From JTS-AC122 sp050246015 (GTDB lineage Bacteria; Planctomycetota; Phycisphaerae; Phycisphaerales; UBA1924), in assembly GCA_050246015.1 (NCBI GenBank), contig JBFWWU010000005.1:124001-188000 (forward strand): a stretch of 64,000 bases of DNA. Direction: 5' to 3'. Of the stretch, positions 63,419-64,000 are shown in pieces; within the stretch, counting starts at the first letter, position 1; the number at the start of each line of letters is the position of its first letter. The notes under the pieces are model-generated. The model did no database searches. It saw nothing but the letters and a program-made list of their open reading frames with translations, and had not been told where the DNA came from. Made by a program: the position numbers and the translations under genes.

Positions 63419-64000
63419 CTACGCGTGCTGCCGGAATCCCGTGAACGAGTTGCCGACGTAATGCACCGCGACGGTGTTGGCGGCGCCGGATTGTCCCAGC
63501 GGACGCCCGGCGATCAGCACGATCGGGTCCCCCACGGCGGCCCACCCGCGCGCAACCAGTTCCCGGTCGGCCTGTTCATTCCACGCGCCCAGCGACCCGC
63601 CCGCGGGAACCGGCGAGTAAATGGCGGTCACGCCGCGCAGCAGCGCCATCCGCCGCGTCTCGCGCTCGTCGGATGAATAGGCGATGATCGGAAACGCGAA
63701 CCCGTTCTGCGACAGGTACCGCGCCGCCCCGCCTCGCTGCGACCAGCACACCACGAGTTTCGCCCCCAGGTCGCGGGCGACGTGCCACGCGCCATGCGCC
63801 AGCGCGGCGGTGCGGTAGCGAGACTCGATCAGCCTGGCCGGCGGGCTCGGTTCCTTCACCGACCCCGCCATGCGCGCTTCCGCCGCTTCGATGGTCCGGC
63901 GCATCGTCTCGACCACCAGCAGCGGGTGCCTCCCCACCGCCGTCTCGCCCGAGAGCATCACGGCGTCCGCCCCATCAAAGACCGCGTGCGCCACGTCGCT
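63419..64000 (-). CDS. pyk: Pyruvate kinase, C-terminal part (5' end beyond right edge)
   Basis: About 193 codons are in the window. The reading enters at SDVAHAVFDGADAVMLSGETAVGRHP, the conserved end of the pyruvate kinase catalytic barrel (active-site SGETA region), then the C-terminal domain (AALAHGAWHVARDLGAKLVVCWSQRGGAARYLSQNGFAFPIIAYSSDE, YSPVPAGGSLGAWNEQADRELVARGWAAVGDPIVLIAGRPLGQSGAANTVAVHYVG). It transfers phosphate from phosphoenolpyruvate to ADP. The gene extends past 64000. Confidence 0.95.
   Translation of the reverse strand, partial: SDVAHAVFDGADAVMLSGETAVGRHPLLVVETMRRTIEAAEARMAGSVKEPSPPARLIESRYRTAALAHGAWHVARDLGAKLVVCWSQRGGAARYLSQNGFAFPIIAYSSDERETRRMALLRGVTAIYSPVPAGGSLGAWNEQADRELVARGWAAVGDPIVLIAGRPLGQSGAANTVAVHYVGNSFTGFRQHA

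Overview
ORGANISM. The window is high-GC, densely packed bacterial chromosome with the marks of a planctomycete, most likely class Phycisphaerae. Two intact secreted proteins and one damaged one end in calcium-loop repeats of the form DFNxDGxxNSQDFFDF with a terminal GC or C. A prepilin of the [24 protein letters not shown] type carries the planctomycete-style VVYFDGH motif near its C-terminus. A small membrane protein has the CGYDLRG...CPECG ribbon, and the secretion-adaptor and SPFH/ABC operons are of types seen in this phylum. No tRNA, rRNA, CRISPR array, prophage or insertion sequence was recognised. LAYOUT. 1-1.8 kb: a divergent pair, an ArnT/GT39-like glycosyltransferase (runs off the left edge) and a PAP2 phosphatase. 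1.9-9.4 kb: a leftward cluster of a SecA-like ATPase lacking its C-terminal domains, a PqqD-like/M50/HlyD fusion, a GAF-HlyD fusion and a periplasmic HlyD adaptor; this is the best candidate for an undescribed export machine. 9.5-12 kb: CTP synthase and a small hypothetical. 12.1-14.5 kb: a leftward pseudopilin cluster. 14.9-15.6 kb: FabZ-like dehydratase and a small conserved-looking protein. 15.7-26.9 kb: a long leftward set of three SPFH/band-7 proteins, an ABC-2 exporter, a large membrane-anchored protein of unknown function, and trpA. 27.3-30.2 kb: fabG, divergent asnS and a small hypothetical. 30.5-36.3 kb: a secreted dockerin-type protein, pilT, and a duplicated Cys-motif family flanking a zinc-ribbon membrane protein. 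36.4-38.2 kb: MoxR ATPase plus lipoprotein. 38.4-41 kb: a frameshifted dockerin-type gene, a membrane protein and a prepilin. 41.4-44.2 kb: plsX-rpmF and divergent gcvT. 44.3-53.2 kb: a type II secretion-like operon (F, G, three minor pseudopilins, C, L and M equivalents and a TPR lipoprotein) with no ATPase or secretin gene. 53.4-64 kb: surE, TPR lipoprotein, gatA, a second dockerin-type secreted protein, ruvC, a TolC-family outer membrane lipoprotein, a small hypothetical, asd and the 3' part of pyk at the right edge. HOW THEY WORK TOGETHER. The window is rich in envelope export parts: HlyD adaptors and a TolC-like factor, type II-like assembly genes, prepilins, a PilT retraction-type ATPase, and secreted proteins with a shared C-terminal tag. 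Core metabolism (trpA, pyrG, fabG, fabZ, plsX, gcvT, gatA, asd, pyk) is scattered among them as single genes or pairs. STRUCTURED ELEMENTS. Several intergenic spaces hold multi-hairpin palindromic elements with related cores. The clearest is at 15698-15855; a second copy at 1768-1853 shows compensatory base changes, and a third core lies inside a coding region at 285-308.
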